DNA from: CAZBDV01 sp964490765
GTDB taxonomy: Bacteria; Cloacimonadota; Cloacimonadia; Cloacimonadales; JAJBBL01
NCBI GenBank assembly: GCA_964490765.1
Contig: CAZBDV010000002.1
Coordinates: 1-64,000, forward strand
Length of the DNA: 64,000 bases
Direction of reading: 5' to 3'
The position numbers and the translations under genes were made by a program. A model generated the notes under the pieces. The model had not been told where the DNA came from and did no database searches. It saw nothing but the letters and a program-made list of their open reading frames with translations. Shown piece by piece: positions 17,814 to 26,477 of the stretch. Numbering within the stretch: the stretch's first letter is position 1; every line of letters begins with the position of its first letter.

Positions 17814-19073
17814 TCACTGTTTATATTTTGGAGTCCATTCTAAAGTGGGCTTTTCGAAGGTAAGGTTCCAGAAATATTTCTCGATCTTATCACGCAAAGA
17901 TGTATCTATTTCGCGTCTGACAGGATAGATCTCGGCATTTAGTATGCGATTCAGGAGTGTTATTGCAGCCTCTATCGGTTTATTCAGTCCGTTGTTGGAT
18001 ACTCTATCAATACTATCATTCGGTGTATGGATATGAAATGACCCTTTACCGGCGAAGCGGGCGATACTTATACCCGGGAGTTCCAACCTGGCAAAGGGCA
18101 TCTGATCCGAGCTGTATATATCGAGTGAGTGATTCATACAAAGATCTTCCTCCAGCAAAATACCCCGGGAATAACCGAGTAGCTCTCTGGAGCCGGTTAC
18201 AATAACCCTGTCAGCTCCCAGTGGATCGCCTGATACGTCGATATTGATAACCAGTGAGCCCTGTTTCTTCACTTCTTCTTCATACTTCTTTACGTAATAC
18301 TGACTTCCGAGAAGTCCCAGTTCCTCTCCAGAGAAAAATATCAGTCTGAGATTTCGTTTCGGTCTGTTTTTAACAAAATACTCTGCGACCTTGATCAGAG
18401 AAACCGTGCCTCCTCCGTTGTCTGAAGCACCGGGAGAGCGGGCAACAGAGTCGTAATGAGCGACCAGATAGGTGAGATTGTCATCAGGATCGCTCCCTGC
18501 GATATCTACTATCAGGTTGGTTGCTTTTCTTTTTGCTACCTGTTGACTAATCTCCAGGACTGCAGTCTTACCGTGGAGTTTACTGATCTTAACGCCGTCA
18601 TCATAACTCATTGTTGCCGAGTTGATGAAACCGTCCTCATAAGTCTTCTGTCGATGTGATGAGCTTGACGCTTCTCGTTCCGGCTTTCCTATGGAGATGA
18701 ATGCTGCCAGCCCCTGTTCCTGAATATATTCCTGGATAGTGCGGCTGAAACCGAAAGAAGCGACGATCTTATTTCTGTATCTACCCTTGTTGTATCTTAA
18801 TATCTCGGGATTCTCGAGAAAGAGGAATTCAGCTTCGATCCGACAGTCTGTATTCAGTCCGTAAGGTATAACCTCGTACTCCTTATTATCAATTGTCAGC
18901 TTCCCCTTGCCCGTATCGAAGGTATTAACATCGAATCTCTCCCTCTTTACTTTCAGGCCGAAATTCTTCAGGTTGGTTACAATAATGTCGGCAGCTTTCT
19001 TTTCGTTCTCACTCCCGGCAAGTCTCTCAAAAGAGAGTTCCTTCAGTATATTGTAGGGATTAATCTCTTTCAT
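17814..19073 (-). CDS. M28 family zinc aminopeptidase/carboxypeptidase
   Basis: A 419-residue di-zinc peptidase. Metal ligands and catalytic residues follow the M28 order: LVAHYDS (His near 205), GASDNGGG (Asp near 218), FFSGEELGLLGS (catalytic Glu pair near 250), INIDVSGDPLGAD, and HIHTPNDSIDRVS (final His near 355). A protease-associated-like segment is inserted around residues 90-190. No signal peptide is visible at MKEINPYNILKELSF, so it probably acts in the cytosol, perhaps finishing peptides imported or released by the M16 pair encoded just upstream. AAGGAG precedes the ATG. It is the last gene of a run starting at glnS. Confidence 0.9.
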   Translation of the reverse strand: MKEINPYNILKELSFERLAGSENEKKAADIIVTNLKNFGLKVKRERFDVNTFDTGKGKLTIDNKEYEVIPYGLNTDCRIEAEFLFLENPEILRYNKGRYRNKIVASFGFSRTIQEYIQEQGLAAFISIGKPEREASSSSHRQKTYEDGFINSATMSYDDGVKISKLHGKTAVLEISQQVAKRKATNLIVDIAGSDPDDNLTYLVAHYDSVARSPGASDNGGGTVSLIKVAEYFVKNRPKRNLRLIFFSGEELGLLGSQYYVKKYEEEVKKQGSLVINIDVSGDPLGADRVIVTGSRELLGYSRGILLEEDLCMNHSLDIYSSDQMPFARLELPGISIARFAGKGSFHIHTPNDSIDRVSNNGLNKPIEAAITLLNRILNAEIYPVRREIDTSLRDKIEKYFWNLTFEKPTLEWTPKYKQ

Positions 19074-19083
19074 TCTCTACTCC

Positions 19084-21246
19084 TTACCGCTCGGTCGAGA
19101 AGATTTCTTCCGGTAATTCGATATTGAATTCTACTTCTCCGTAATCACTCTCTGAGAGGAGATTACCGTGTTCATCTTTCATCAGAATGTGTGTTGGATA
19201 AAGAACCCCGTCGATCTCATCGTAACGCTCGAAAATCCTGTAAATAGTTAAATCGCCTTCATAGCGCACTGTTTCCTGAACCGTCTGGTAAGGGAGCATT
19301 GTATCCTTATCGATGAAGAGAAGAAAGTGGTTATATTCATCATTGAAGGAGAGAATATAGAAATCTTTGTCATCAATTTGTTTCTCTTCTACAAGATAGA
19401 CATCGTACATCTCCTCGTAATTATTGGCAAGGTTGATCGGGTTAGATCTGATATAGTTCCTCATCTCATCGGCAAATTCGGGTGGCAAGGCCATGTTGCC
19501 GCCAGGGAAGCTCATTTTTGTTGCACCACGGTTATATACCATTGCAAGATCTCCTCTCGGGGTCGATATCAACTGTGTTATTCTATCAGGAAACTCGATA
19601 TAAGCAGTAACCTGCACTGAGGACTCTTCTCCATCACGGATCTCTGTTGAGATACCTGTCATCTTGATGTTCTCTATCTGACTCGTATCTCCCATTACTT
19701 CGAGATATTCGTTGAATATAGCTTTACCACGCTCCTTCCGTTCAGTTGTGGCTTCAGCTAAAACCCTCTCAGGTCTGGGAATAGAGATATCTATTTCATT
19801 AACCTCTCCGAGTGAGCTTAAAGGTCTATCGAATTCATCTTCATTTCCGACAACCAGAATAACAAAGTGTTCTGGGTAGATATAGTCATTAGCAAGACGA
19901 TGAATATCCTCAACGGTGACATCATACACTCTGTCTCTGACCTGTTCGAGGAAGTCGAGGGGATAATTCCAGAACTTATAATTAAGTTGTCTCCGTACTA
20001 TTGCTCGTGGCGAATCATAGTTGAAGACGAAAGAATTTAGATAACTCTCCCTGGCTAACTCCAGTTCTTCTTCTGTTATATATTCTCTTTGAAGCTTCTC
20101 GACTTCATCTATCATCGCCTCTATGGCAGTCACAGTCTTGTCGGCTACAGTCTGAGACATCAGGTAGAATACCCCCGGGAAGTCATAATAGACTGTATAG
20201 TGTGCCGAGGGTGCATATGCCAATCCCATCTGGTTACGTATTCTTTGATAGATCCTGCTGTTGAAGCCTCCACCAAGAACGCTGTTCAGTATCAGCATGG
20301 GGACATAATCGGGGTGATCCTGTGTCATCTCGGTAATGTGTCCGATAGTAATCCAGGATTGCTCAGCATCGCCTCGAGGGATGTAATTAATGGAGGATTG
20401 ATAGTTGACCGGGAACTTCTCGATTGGGGGTGGGGTATAGTCTTCATCAACCCAGTCTCCAAAAGTCCTTTCTAACATTCTCTCCATCTCTTTTCGGTCA
20501 AAGTCGCCGACAATGGAGAATAACATGTTCTGTGGCTTGAAGAAGGTGTTATGGTATTCGACGATATCGTCTCTTGTTATACTGGCTATAGTATCATATT
20601 CACTATGTCTGGCATAGGGATTATCCGCACCGAAGATCAACTTCATAAACTCTCTGCCGGTAACGGAGGAGATATTATCATTACGGCGAGAAATAGCGGT
20701 ATTCAGAGTCCGTTTCAACCGTTCCAGGCTATTATCGTTAAATAGAGGGTTGCGAAGCACATCGACCAGAATTGCGAGGGCTGTCATTGTATCTTCTGCC
20801 AAAAAGTTCATATTGACCGACACTGAGTGAATACGACCACTCGTCTGCAGCGATATGGCCATATCGTCGAGCATTAAGTCGAGTTCCTCCTGTGGATAAT
20901 TAGCTGTACCGCCAGTTCTCAGTAAATCAGCCATTAGTTCAACAAGTCCGATCATCTCGGGTTCTTCGAAATAGGAACCTCCATTGATGAGGATATTGAC
21001 TGAAATGGTAGGGAAATCGCGATATTCACAGAGCAGGAAATTCATTCCATTATCGAGTTGATATTCGCTCACCTCCGGCATTCTTATTGCTGATAATTCC
21101 GGAAATTCAATGCCAAACCTCTCTTCTGTATCCAGATTGGCGTAGAGAGAGGTTACCGGGATAAATAATCCTGTAGCTAACAAAAGAGCAAAAATTATGA
21201 TGTTGTTGAAAGTGGTCAGTCTCATTGATATATTTTTTTTATGCAT
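19084..21246 (-). CDS. M16 family protein, non-catalytic partner with extra C-terminal domain
   Basis: A 720-residue exported protein (signal sequence within residues 10-37). It has the duplicated M16 fold, but the HxxEH zinc motif is replaced by VELMA at residues 102-106 (context MIGLVELMADLLRTGG), the usual state of the inactive subunit of heterodimeric M16 proteases. The R/Y-type substrate-binding region of the second half is kept (NSVLGGGFNSRIYQRIRNQMGLAY near 335). Residues 500-720 are an additional beta-rich domain (ATKMSFPGGNMALPPEF, DVYLVEEKQIDDKDFYIL, FIDKDTMLPYQT) reminiscent of LolA/LolB-like lipoprotein-binding folds. It lies two bases after the catalytic partner. Periplasmic peptide degradation is the likely job. 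Confidence 0.88.
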   Translation of the reverse strand: MHKKNISMRLTTFNNIIIFALLLATGLFIPVTSLYANLDTEERFGIEFPELSAIRMPEVSEYQLDNGMNFLLCEYRDFPTISVNILINGGSYFEEPEMIGLVELMADLLRTGGTANYPQEELDLMLDDMAISLQTSGRIHSVSVNMNFLAEDTMTALAILVDVLRNPLFNDNSLERLKRTLNTAISRRNDNISSVTGREFMKLIFGADNPYARHSEYDTIASITRDDIVEYHNTFFKPQNMLFSIVGDFDRKEMERMLERTFGDWVDEDYTPPPIEKFPVNYQSSINYIPRGDAEQSWITIGHITEMTQDHPDYVPMLILNSVLGGGFNSRIYQRIRNQMGLAYAPSAHYTVYYDFPGVFYLMSQTVADKTVTAIEAMIDEVEKLQREYITEEELELARESYLNSFVFNYDSPRAIVRRQLNYKFWNYPLDFLEQVRDRVYDVTVEDIHRLANDYIYPEHFVILVVGNEDEFDRPLSSLGEVNEIDISIPRPERVLAEATTERKERGKAIFNEYLEVMGDTSQIENIKMTGISTEIRDGEESSVQVTAYIEFPDRITQLISTPRGDLAMVYNRGATKMSFPGGNMALPPEFADEMRNYIRSNPINLANNYEEMYDVYLVEEKQIDDKDFYILSFNDEYNHFLLFIDKDTMLPYQTVQETVRYEGDLTIYRIFERYDEIDGVLYPTHILMKDEHGNLLSESDYGEVEFNIELPEEIFSTER

Positions 21247-21248
21247 AA

Positions 21249-22736
21249 TTACCTCGACTCCGTTGTTAAAATACCGATAGTTCGATTCTCTGGTACCAGA
21301 ACTTCGTTCATAATCCTGATTATATCCTCTTCTGTGACATTATCGACCTTCTCGAGTTCCGAGAAGAGTTCGCCAAAATCACCAAAAAGAGCTTCATTAT
21401 AAGCGAGCTGAACTGCCAGCCCCAATCCCGATTCTAATCTATTGATCGAGCGCATCAATACTCGTCGTTTTACACCTGCGAGCTCTTCGCTTGTCACCGG
21501 TTCATTCTGCAGGATAGCTAATTGACGGTCGATCTCTTCCAGGCATTCCTCTAAACTGGCATCCTGCATTGGTATGACATTAATGAGAAACAGGTTCTCA
21601 TAAACCTTTCCCGGGGCACCGTTGTAACTATAGACATGTGCTGCAAGTTGCTTCTCTTCCACAAGAGCCTGGTATATTCTTGAGGTGCGACCCTGTCCTA
21701 AAATATCAGCTATAACCGAATAAATAGGGAAGTCGGGATGTGAAGCCGGAGGAATTTTATAACCGATCATGATATAGGGCTGAGAGCGGTCTTCATATGA
21801 GAAAAGCCTCTCTTCTTGCTGCTCCGGTTCTTCAAAAACTACAGGTTCAGCTCTCTCGCCTGCAGGTATCTTTGCCAGATATTTGTTAGCAAGCTCTAAT
21901 GCCCTTTCCGGTTCTACATCGCCTACAATAGAGAAGACGAGATTACGAGCACCATAATATTTATCGAAGTATGCTCTCAACTGAGCTTCCGTAATAGATC
22001 TGATATCATCTTCTTCGCCTATCAGAGGGTTGCGGTAAGGATTGACATCAAATACCTCTTTCATAAAGTAATTAGCAAATCTATAGGTCGGAGATCCATC
22101 ATACATTCTCTTCTCTTCCAGTATAACGTCACGCTCCTGATAGAACTGTCGAAAGACAGGATTGCTGAATCGATCAGCTTCCAGCAACATCCATAACTCC
22201 AATTTATTAGAGGGGAGACTAACCGTATACATCGTCATATCCATACTAGTTGCGGCATTAAGACGCCTGCTTCCGTTCAGATCAAGTATTTTGTTGAACT
22301 CATTGTCGACAACATACTGATCTGCACGGGCGATAGCATCCTCTAACTCCTGCTCCAGGCTGGCCAGAAGTTCCTGATCGGCATCTTTACCCTTTTCCTG
22401 TTCGATGAGAATTTCGTCAAATATCCTGTGACATTCTGCGAGGATTGGCAGTTCTGATTCGATGTCTGTAGTACCGATTTGTTCGGTACCTTTAAAAGCC
22501 ATGTGTTCAAGATAATGCGATATACCTGTTATACCAGGTTCTTCTCTTGAACCACCAACATTGGCTACAGTTGCACAATTTATTATCGGAACATTTGTCC
22601 GGGGAAGAACAAGCAGGGTAGCTCCATTCTCAAGGATAAAACGGTGAACATCCTCTTCTATAGTGCTTAATCCCTGAGCAGACAACAGTATTGCCAGTGA
22701 TAAGAGAAACACTGTTGTTAGGTATCTTTTGAACAT
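21249..22736 (-). CDS. M16 family zinc metallopeptidase, catalytic subunit
   Basis: A 495-residue exported protease. Residues 1-20 are a signal peptide (FKRYLTTVFLLSLAILLSA). The inverted zinc motif HYLEH is at 74-78 (ITGISHYLEHMAFKGTE). A highly charged helical insertion of about 60 residues (roughly 92-150: IFDEILIEQEKGKDADQELL and on) separates it from the distal acidic ligand region (FYQERDVILEEKRMYDG). The second M16 half has GQGRTSRIYQALVEEKQLA. It is expected to form a heterodimer with the inactive subunit encoded next. It lies 12 bases after glnS, so a tRNA synthetase and a protease complex share a transcript. Confidence 0.9.
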   Translation of the reverse strand: MFKRYLTTVFLLSLAILLSAQGLSTIEEDVHRFILENGATLLVLPRTNVPIINCATVANVGGSREEPGITGISHYLEHMAFKGTEQIGTTDIESELPILAECHRIFDEILIEQEKGKDADQELLASLEQELEDAIARADQYVVDNEFNKILDLNGSRRLNAATSMDMTMYTVSLPSNKLELWMLLEADRFSNPVFRQFYQERDVILEEKRMYDGSPTYRFANYFMKEVFDVNPYRNPLIGEEDDIRSITEAQLRAYFDKYYGARNLVFSIVGDVEPERALELANKYLAKIPAGERAEPVVFEEPEQQEERLFSYEDRSQPYIMIGYKIPPASHPDFPIYSVIADILGQGRTSRIYQALVEEKQLAAHVYSYNGAPGKVYENLFLINVIPMQDASLEECLEEIDRQLAILQNEPVTSEELAGVKRRVLMRSINRLESGLGLAVQLAYNEALFGDFGELFSELEKVDNVTEEDIIRIMNEVLVPENRTIGILTTESR

Positions 22737-22748
22737 TAGTAAACTCCT

Positions 22749-24536
22749 TTATCTATTTGCTTTATTTGCTTCTTTTTTCATCATTCTTGCCCAACTGTCT
22801 TTCAGGGAGACAATCCGGTTGAATACCGGACTGCCAGGCTCAGAATCCTTAGGGTCAACATAGAAGTAACCCTGGCGTTCAAACTGAAATCTCGACTCAC
22901 CTGGAACATCTTTCAACATAGGCTCGAGACGACAGTCAGTTAATATCTTCAATGAGTTTGGATTGATCTGCTGACGGAAATCGATATTATCTCCCATTCC
23001 CGGATTGGGAACAGTAAATAGATGTTCATATAACCTGACCTCTGCTTGGAAGCTCTCTCTGGCATCAACCCAGTGGATAGTACCTTTTACTTTTCGATTA
23101 TCTGGTGCTGAGCCACCTCTAGTTGCCGGATCGTAGGTACAATGTATCTCGACTATCTCGCCTGTATCATGGTCTTTGATAACTTTCTCACAGGTAATCA
23201 GATAAGCATAACGCAGGCGAACCTCCTTTCCTGGTGAGAGACGGTGAAACTTTTTCGGTGGATCTTCCATGAAATCATCTTGTTCAATATAAACCTCCCG
23301 GGAAAAAGGGATTTTTCTCGTACCAGCTTCCAGTCGTTCAGGGTTATTTACAGCGTCGAGATATTCGATCTTATCTTCCGGATAATTTGTAATAACCAGT
23401 TTTACTGGGTTGAGAACAGCCATTGCCCTTTGAGCACTGGCATTCTGCTCCTCACGGAAACAGTGCTCCAGAAGAGCTATATCAACAACGCTCTCACTCT
23501 TAGCGACTCCGATCCTCTCGGAGAACTTTTTGATGGAAGAAGGGGTGTAACCACGCCGTCTTATTCCTGCTATAGTTGGCATTCGGGGATCGTCCCAACC
23601 GTCGACATATTTCTCCTCGACTAAAGAGAGCAGCTTTCTTTTACTCATTATAGTATAGTTCAGATTGAGGCGAGCGAATTCAATCTGTTGCGGGTGATGT
23701 TTTATCGGGAGTTGATCGAGGAACCAGTCGTAAAGCTCTCTGTTATTATCGAATTCCAGTGTACAGAGTGAGTGTGTGATTCCTTCGATCGAATCTGAGA
23801 GGCAATGAGCAAAATCGTAGAATGGATATATACACCACTTATCACCGGTTCGGTAATGAAGGGCATTTCTTATCCTGTAAATCAGTGGATCACGCATTTT
23901 CATATTGGGTGATGCCATATCGATCCTGGCTCTCAGGACATAGCTCCCTTCGGGGAATTCACCAGCTCTCATCTTTCTGAAGAGTTCCAGATTCTCTTGC
24001 ATAGGTCGGTTACGAAAGGGACTCTCTTTACCCGGTTCTTTCACCGTACCGCGATATTTACGTATCTCGTCTTCGTTCAATTCGCAGACATAAGCCTTTC
24101 CTGTCTTGATAAGATGTTCGGCATATTCATAAAACTGCTCGAAATAATCGGAAGCATAATATAGCCTGTCTTCCCAATCGAAACCTAACCAGTGGATATC
24201 CTCTTTTATTGAATCTACATACTCAGGAGTCTCTGTCTGCGGGTTTGTATCATCAAAGCGGAGATTGCAGAGACCGTTATACTCTGCAGCGAAACCGAAG
24301 TTGAGACAGATGGATTTAGCATGCCCGATATGGAGATATCCGTTCGGTTCTGGGGGGAAGCGAGTATGTACCCTACCGTCATTTTTGTTGTTACGTAGAT
24401 CTTCTTCGATTATGTTCTTGATGAAATTCGGCGGAGTTTTGTAGCCGGTTTCGGTATTGGATTTTTCCATAATATTACTGGACTGGCTGTTTTCTGCAAA
24501 TTTGTCCTTATTGTTCTTGCTCTTGTTCTCTGTCAT
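22749..24536 (-). CDS. glnS: Glutamine--tRNA ligase
   Basis: A 595-residue class Ia synthetase that charges tRNA-Gln directly. Catalytic signature 1 is NGYLHIGHAKS near residue 66 and signature 2 is the MSKRKL motif near residue 295. RFDDTNPQTE and the C-terminal two-barrel anticodon domain (FHRLSPGKEVRLRYA, GTIHWVDARESFQAEVRLY) are diagnostic of GlnRS rather than GluRS. The first 35 residues are a charged, low-complexity lead not needed in most homologues; a second in-frame ATG lies 22 codons in, but GGGAG precedes the first. GlnRS is patchily distributed in bacteria; many use amidation instead, so its presence next to gltX is informative. Confidence 0.95.
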   Translation of the reverse strand: MTENKSKNNKDKFAENSQSSNIMEKSNTETGYKTPPNFIKNIIEEDLRNNKNDGRVHTRFPPEPNGYLHIGHAKSICLNFGFAAEYNGLCNLRFDDTNPQTETPEYVDSIKEDIHWLGFDWEDRLYYASDYFEQFYEYAEHLIKTGKAYVCELNEDEIRKYRGTVKEPGKESPFRNRPMQENLELFRKMRAGEFPEGSYVLRARIDMASPNMKMRDPLIYRIRNALHYRTGDKWCIYPFYDFAHCLSDSIEGITHSLCTLEFDNNRELYDWFLDQLPIKHHPQQIEFARLNLNYTIMSKRKLLSLVEEKYVDGWDDPRMPTIAGIRRRGYTPSSIKKFSERIGVAKSESVVDIALLEHCFREEQNASAQRAMAVLNPVKLVITNYPEDKIEYLDAVNNPERLEAGTRKIPFSREVYIEQDDFMEDPPKKFHRLSPGKEVRLRYAYLITCEKVIKDHDTGEIVEIHCTYDPATRGGSAPDNRKVKGTIHWVDARESFQAEVRLYEHLFTVPNPGMGDNIDFRQQINPNSLKILTDCRLEPMLKDVPGESRFQFERQGYFYVDPKDSEPGSPVFNRIVSLKDSWARMMKKEANKANR

Positions 24537-24659
24537 TCTGTCTCCCGTTGTTAGATTATCTGGTTATCTATTACTGCTGGGTTCCATTACAGAACCTTAT
24601 CTTGATACATATGTTACATCTTCTTCAGTGTGAATTAACCCCTGCTCTAAAGGGACGGA

Positions 24660-26096
24660 TTAGGCTGAGCAGACTTTTTGTAACCTTTTGATGAACTCCT
24701 CTCTGCCGAGAATATCAAAGAGTATAGGTATATTTGGCCCATGAACCTTACCGTAAAGGGCTAATCTTAGTGGGAAGTAGAGTTCTTTCCCCTTTAGTTG
24801 CAATTCTGCTCCTGATTCTTTTGTCAGCCTTTCTATAGTTTCTACAGTTAGTTCCTCTTCTTTCTCAAGCCTCTTCAACCAGTAACCATATAGCTTCTGG
24901 GCATTTTTGCTCTCGAGAATGAGTCGGTCTTCCTCACTGAAATTCAGATCCTCATAGAACATTCTTGCCTGCTCTATTATCTCAGGGAGAAGGTTGATCC
25001 TCTCCCTGGCAAATTCGATGACCTTTCTGAACTTGCTTTCACTATCTACATCGATTCCTGCTGCCAGAAAATAGGGGAGAAGCCTTTCTTCCAGTTTAAC
25101 AATATCCATCTGCCTGATATAATGTCCATTCATCCATTTCAGTTTCTCCAGGTCAAAAACGGCCCCCGATTTGGTTATCCGTTTCAGACTGAAGAGCTCT
25201 TCGAGTTCTTTCAGGGTGAATATTTCACGGTCTGACTCATCATGCCAGCCAAGCAGTGCTACAAAATTTAGTAGAGCTTCAGGCAGATAACCTTTATCCA
25301 GGAAGTCCTCGACAGCGACATCTCCTTGTCTTTTACTCAGTTTGCTCTTATCGGGATTGAGCAGCAGAGGGAGATGGGCAAATTCCGGTTTTTCCCATCC
25401 AAATGCCTCATAGAGAAAGATATGTTTCGGTGTGCTACTCAACCATTCCTCACCCCGGATGACGTAATTGATCTTCATTAGATGGTCGTCTACTACATTA
25501 GCCAGATGATAGGTGGGGAAACCGTCTGATTTTATCAAAACCTGATCATCTACCATATCCCACGGAAAGCTTACTTCACCACGAACGAGATCATTGAACT
25601 TAATATTACCGGTATCAGGAATGCGAGCTCTGATGACGTAAGGAACCTTATTGGCCAGCTTTGCCTTGACCTCTCCTGATGTCAGTTTGCGGCACCGGCC
25701 GTCATATCTAATCATCTCCTTGTTGATTCGCTGTCTTTCTCGCATATCGGTCAATGTTTCTGCTGTACAGAAACAGTAATAAGCTGAGCCATCAGCTATC
25801 AGTTTCTCAGCATGTTCAAGGTAGATACTGGTTCTTTCGGACTGGAAATAAGGGCCAAAACCACCATCTTTCCCGGGGCCTTCATCGAAAGCTAATCCCA
25901 TTCTTCCCAGCGTATGAATAAGGCTCTCAGTAGCCCCCTCTACATAGCGTTTTCTGTCTGTATCTTCTATCCGAAGGATAAACGTACCATCGTTCCTTCT
26001 GGCAAAGAGATAATTATATAATGCCGTTCTTAAACCACCAACGTGCAGATATCCTGTAGGACTGGGAGCAAAACGTACTCTAATCTTATCACTCAT
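24660..26096 (-). CDS. gltX: Glutamate--tRNA ligase
   Basis: A 478-residue class Ia synthetase. SPTGYLHVGGLRTALYNY near residue 11 is the HIGH-type motif, with ILRIEDTDRKRYVEGA following; the KMSKS-type motif is KLSKRQGDVAV near residue 245. The C-terminal helical anticodon-binding domain (LFSLKRITKSGAVFDLEKL) is complete. With GlnRS present this enzyme is probably discriminating, charging only tRNA-Glu. It is separated from glnS by 123 bases on the same strand. Its stop-to-glnS order suggests either one long transcript or a separate glnS promoter. Confidence 0.95.
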   Translation of the reverse strand: MSDKIRVRFAPSPTGYLHVGGLRTALYNYLFARRNDGTFILRIEDTDRKRYVEGATESLIHTLGRMGLAFDEGPGKDGGFGPYFQSERTSIYLEHAEKLIADGSAYYCFCTAETLTDMRERQRINKEMIRYDGRCRKLTSGEVKAKLANKVPYVIRARIPDTGNIKFNDLVRGEVSFPWDMVDDQVLIKSDGFPTYHLANVVDDHLMKINYVIRGEEWLSSTPKHIFLYEAFGWEKPEFAHLPLLLNPDKSKLSKRQGDVAVEDFLDKGYLPEALLNFVALLGWHDESDREIFTLKELEELFSLKRITKSGAVFDLEKLKWMNGHYIRQMDIVKLEERLLPYFLAAGIDVDSESKFRKVIEFARERINLLPEIIEQARMFYEDLNFSEEDRLILESKNAQKLYGYWLKRLEKEEELTVETIERLTKESGAELQLKGKELYFPLRLALYGKVHGPNIPILFDILGREEFIKRLQKVCSA

Positions 26097-26477
26097 TTTA
26101 ACCTCAATAACCTCAAACTATTTTTTATAATATCTTCAAAATTTCTGCCTGCAACCTGATGTCAATAATTTAGTTTATCCTTAATGAGTTATAGTCTCTC
26201 ATATAGTGAGATAACAGTATAAACCTTATTCCAGCTTTGATCAGAAATATCCACCGAAGGATAGTTTTGCATAACTCCAGAATGAAAGAAACTCCTGTCC
26301 TGCCAACCTAACTAAGTTTTACCGATCATTAACTTGCCAGATCCCTCTCTTGTCTTTCAGAAAGCGTTATCGATAAAAAAGTAGTTGACTTCATAACAAT
26401 CGATTTTATATTCCTTAATAGATCATGATAAAGGGTTTTATCGGGTAAATATAATCAAATAACATAGGAGATTTACT
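26097..26477. other. 381-base divergent intergenic region
   Basis: The region lies between gltX (minus) and a secreted-protein gene (plus). It carries the plus-strand promoter at 26385-26412. On the minus side a poor -10-like TATTAT lies about 30 bases before the gltX ATG. I see no reading frame with a ribosome site and no strong repeat. Confidence 0.6.
26385..26412 (+). promoter_or_regulatory. Promoter of the secreted-protein pair
   Basis: TTGACT (26385-26390) and TATATT (26407-26412) are 16 bases apart, each five of six matches to consensus. The predicted leader before the ATG at 26478 is about 60 bases and contains the AGGAG ribosome site. Confidence 0.55.
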
